Origin: Rhodospirillum sp. UBA1311
GTDB lineage: Bacteria > Pseudomonadota > Alphaproteobacteria > Rhodospirillales > Rhodospirillaceae
DNA length: 31,648 bases
NCBI GenBank assembly: GCA_002307145.1
Contig: DBTR01000042.1
Location: forward strand, 52,477-84,124
Reading direction: 5' to 3'
A program made the translations under genes and the position numbers. Below, one piece after another: positions 29,309 to 31,648 of this stretch. The notes beneath the pieces were generated by a model, which searched no databases, had not been told where the DNA came from, and worked only from the letters and a program-made list of their open reading frames with translations. How positions within the stretch are numbered: the first letter of the stretch is position 1; each line of letters begins with the position of its first letter.

Positions 29309-30475
29309 ATGCGCACCTCGTCCCCCCACTGGCTCTCCTGCGGCTTTCGCCCGTTCTTCTTCCTCGGCGCGCTCGCGATGGCGACGGGCGTACTGCTCTG
29401 GCTGCCGATGCTGACCGGGCACCTGGAGCTTCCCACCGCCTTCGCGCCGCGCGACTGGCACGTCCACACCATGCTGTTCGGCGCGATGCTGGCGATCATC
29501 GGCGGCTTCGCATTGACGGCGGTGAGCAACTGGACCGGCCGTCCGCCGGTGCAGGGGCGGGAACTGCTGTTCCTGGTGGCGATCTGGTGCCTCGGGCGGG
29601 TGGCGACGGCGACGTCGGGCGTGATCGGGGGACTCCCGGCGGCGTTCGTCGACCTTGCCTTCCCCGCCGCCCTGGTCTGGTTTTTCGCCCGCGAGGTGAT
29701 CCGGGGCGGCAGCAGCCACAACTATATGATCGTCGCGACGGTGGCGCTGCTCGGCCTCGCCGACGCCGCGTTCCATTTCGAGGCGCTCGAACTCGGCTAT
29801 GCGTTCTATTCCACCCACGCGGCGATCGCGATCATCCTGATGTTGGTGATCCTGATCGGCGGGCGGCTGGTGCCGAACTTCACCCGCAACTGGCTGCGCA
29901 ATCGCGGCGCGGAAAACCTGCCGCCCGCGTTCAATCGTTTCGACGCGATCGCCACCGGGGTCTCGCTGGTCGCCCTGATCGCCTGGGTCGCGCTCCCCGA
30001 AGCGACGTTCTCCGCCGCCCTGCTCCTCGTGGCGGGCGGGGTCAACCTCGTCCGCGTCGGCCGCTGGCAAGGCTGGCGCACCACCGCCGAGCCGTTGCTC
30101 GCGGTGCTGCACGTCGGCTACGCGACGGTGCCGCTCGGCTTCGTCCTGGTGGGATTCGCGGCGCTGATGCCCGCCGTTCTCGATCCGGTGGCGGCGCTGC
30201 ACTGCTGGCTGGTCGGCACCTTCGGCACCATGACCTTGGGCGTGATGACCCGGGCGGCACGCGGCCATACCGGCCGCCGCCTCGTCGCCGACCGCCGCGA
30301 CGTGGTCATCTACGCCCTGGCGCTGCTCGGCGCGACGGCGCGGATCGCCGCGCCCTTCGCCCACGGCAACTTCCACCTCGCGCTCGACATCGCGGGCAGC
30401 CTGTGGATCGCGGCGTTCCTCGGCTACGCCGCGTGCTACGCGCCGCTGCTCCTCGGCAAGCCGCTCGAAGGCTAG
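29309..30475 (+). CDS. nnrS: NnrS family membrane protein
   Basis: Heme- and copper-containing inner-membrane protein that relieves nitrosative stress and is usually under NnrR/NorR control; 388 residues with about twelve hydrophobic segments. Family marks are CGFRPFFFLGALAMATGVLLW at the N-terminus, the RDWHVHTMLFG histidine pair after helix 1, GGFALTAVSNWTGRPP, GGRLVPNFTRNWL and LGVMTRAARGHTGR, with several conserved His that could bind heme. AAGGA precedes the ATG. It is 30 nt after the pseudoazurin gene and probably in the same NnrR-activated transcript. Its stop overlaps the convergent kup stop by 4 nt. Confidence 0.96.
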   Translation: MRTSSPHWLSCGFRPFFFLGALAMATGVLLWLPMLTGHLELPTAFAPRDWHVHTMLFGAMLAIIGGFALTAVSNWTGRPPVQGRELLFLVAIWCLGRVATATSGVIGGLPAAFVDLAFPAALVWFFAREVIRGGSSHNYMIVATVALLGLADAAFHFEALELGYAFYSTHAAIAIILMLVILIGGRLVPNFTRNWLRNRGAENLPPAFNRFDAIATGVSLVALIAWVALPEATFSAALLLVAGGVNLVRVGRWQGWRTTAEPLLAVLHVGYATVPLGFVLVGFAALMPAVLDPVAALHCWLVGTFGTMTLGVMTRAARGHTGRRLVADRRDVVIYALALLGATARIAAPFAHGNFHLALDIAGSLWIAAFLGYAACYAPLLLGKPLEG

Positions 30476-31648
30476 ATCTCGATCTGGCCGCCCAGCTCCA
30501 CCACCCGGCCCATCGGCAGGTGGAGGAAGTCCATGGTGGTGGTGGCGGTGTGGTTCATCCACGCGAACAGGCCTTCGCGCCACAGCGCCATCCCCGGCTC
30601 GCGGCTCGGAATGATGGTTTCGCGGGAGAGGAAGTACGAGGTGGTCATCGGCTCGTAGAAGAAGCCCAACTCGTCGAGCCGCGCATTGGCGAGCGCCTTC
30701 GGCACGTTGGGGTCGTCCATGAAGCCGTAGCGGAGAACCACGCGGTGGAAGTTCGGCCCGAGCACGGTCGAGACCACCCGGTCCTCGGGCGGCACGTAGG
30801 GACGCTCGTCCACCGCGATCGCCAGCAGCACGACGCGCTCGTGCAGCACCTGGTTGTGCTTGAGGTTATGCAGCAGCGCGGTCGGCACACCATCCCTCTC
30901 GCCGCCGAGGAACATCGCGGTGCCGCGCACCCGCACCACTTTCTCGGCGACGGATTCGAGGAAGATCTCGATCGGCAGGGCGTCCTGGGTGCGGCGGGCG
31001 CGCACCAGCTCGCGGCCGCGCTTCCAGGTGGTCAACAGCAGGAACAGGACCAGCGCGACGGCGAGCGGGAACCAGCCGCCGGTCGGGATCTTGCCCGCGT
31101 TGGCGAAGAAGAACGACAGGTCCATCACCAGGAACGCGCCGATCAAGGGCTTCACCAGCTTGCCGCTCCAGCCCCAGATCTTCGCCATCACCAGGCCGAC
31201 GAGGATCGAATCGATCGCCATGCTGCCGGTCACCGCGATGCCGTAGGCCGAGGCGAGGTTGCCCGAGCTGCGGAAGCCCGCCACCAGGCACAGCACCATG
31301 AACAGCAGCGCCCAGTTGACGAACGGCAGGTAGATCTGGCCGCGCTCGCGCTCCGAGGTGTGGATGATTTCCATGCGCGGCAGGAAGCCCAATTGGATCG
31401 CCTGCTGGGTGAGCGAGAACGCGCCCGAGATCACCGCCTGGGAGGCGATCACCGTCGCCATCGTCGCCAGCACCAGGAGCGGCATCCGCGCCCACACCGG
31501 CGCCATCAGGTAGAACGGGTTGTCGATCGCGGCGGGGTGGCTGAGCAAGAGCGCGCCCTGGCCGAAGTAGTTGATCACCAGAGCGGGCAGCACGACGAGA
31601 TACCACGCCGCACGGATCGGCCAGCGACCGAAGTGGCCCATGTCGGCG
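30472..31648 (-). CDS. kup: Kup-family potassium uptake transporter, 5' end cut by window
   Basis: Low-affinity, proton-coupled inner-membrane potassium transporter. Only the last 391 codons are present; the family is about 620-630 residues, so roughly the first 235 lie outside the window. The visible part begins ADMGHFGRWPIR, the strongly conserved Kup segment, followed by YLVVLPALVINYFGQGALLL, a run of membrane helices including ASQAVISGAFSLTQQAIQLG, PRMEIIHTSE and ASAYGIAVTGSM, and the cytoplasmic C-terminal domain with HNLKHNQVLHERVVLL and FYEPMTTSYFLSRETIIP. It converges on nnrS, overlapping its stop by 4 nt, and is unrelated to the denitrification genes. Confidence 0.95.
   Translation of the reverse strand, partial: ADMGHFGRWPIRAAWYLVVLPALVINYFGQGALLLSHPAAIDNPFYLMAPVWARMPLLVLATMATVIASQAVISGAFSLTQQAIQLGFLPRMEIIHTSERERGQIYLPFVNWALLFMVLCLVAGFRSSGNLASAYGIAVTGSMAIDSILVGLVMAKIWGWSGKLVKPLIGAFLVMDLSFFFANAGKIPTGGWFPLAVALVLFLLLTTWKRGRELVRARRTQDALPIEIFLESVAEKVVRVRGTAMFLGGERDGVPTALLHNLKHNQVLHERVVLLAIAVDERPYVPPEDRVVSTVLGPNFHRVVLRYGFMDDPNVPKALANARLDELGFFYEPMTTSYFLSRETIIPSREPGMALWREGLFAWMNHTATTTMDFLHLPMGRVVELGGQIEI

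Noticed and set aside
28784..30583. A minus-strand open frame of about 600 codons opposite pseudoazurin and nnrS
   Set aside because: It is a low-complexity charged sequence antisense to two genes with intact copper-site and family motifs.

Overview
The window is very GC-rich, densely coded chromosomal DNA. It most likely comes from a facultatively denitrifying, metabolically versatile Alphaproteobacterium. The basis is gene content (two TRAP transporters, copper nitrite reductase with pseudoazurin and NnrS, an NnrR-type regulator) and a family of GC hairpins downstream of genes that resembles intergenic repeats I associate with Rhodospirillales; the order is a guess. I see no rRNA, tRNA, insertion sequence, phage gene or CRISPR array.

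Layout. (1) 1-4877: an RND efflux pump (inner-membrane pump cut by the window edge, plus lipoprotein adaptor), divergent from a TetR repressor, with a perfect palindrome over the candidate efflux promoter. (2) 4874-12315: a leftward operon for a protein of unknown function made of two copies of one domain, a thiamine-diphosphate enzyme, a complete TRAP transporter and a small membrane protein. Divergent from it are an IclR regulator and an RraA/HMG-aldolase-like enzyme. This looks like an uptake and breakdown module for an unidentified organic acid and is the best candidate for an undescribed system. (3) 12318-18331: housekeeping and stress genes: three glutathione transferases, AzlCD amino-acid exporter, a TetR regulator between two divergent GST paralogues, an FkbM-like methyltransferase and an aldo/keto reductase, ending in a strong bidirectional terminator.

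(4) 18394-26431: a second leftward operon: LgoD-like dehydrogenase, UxaB, UxaA and a second TRAP transporter, divergent from a GntR-family regulator with two winged-helix domains. Two tandem 17-bp operator-like sites lie in the divergent promoter, one covering the candidate -10. The enzymes make a route from L-galactonate through D-tagaturonate and D-altronate to 2-keto-3-deoxygluconate, with no uronate isomerase in the window.

(5) 26434-30475: a nitric-oxide/denitrification regulon: a DUF1858-type small protein, nnrR, nirK, pseudoazurin and nnrS. Three TTGCG-N4-CGCAA boxes precede the transcription units; at two of them an identical TAGCTT lies at exactly the same distance, as expected for class II activation by NnrR. 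(6) 30472-31648: the C-terminal part of a Kup potassium transporter, cut by the window edge.

Both TRAP operons carry a 9-bp GC stem-loop directly after the binding-protein gene, a layout expected to raise binding-protein mRNA over permease mRNA.
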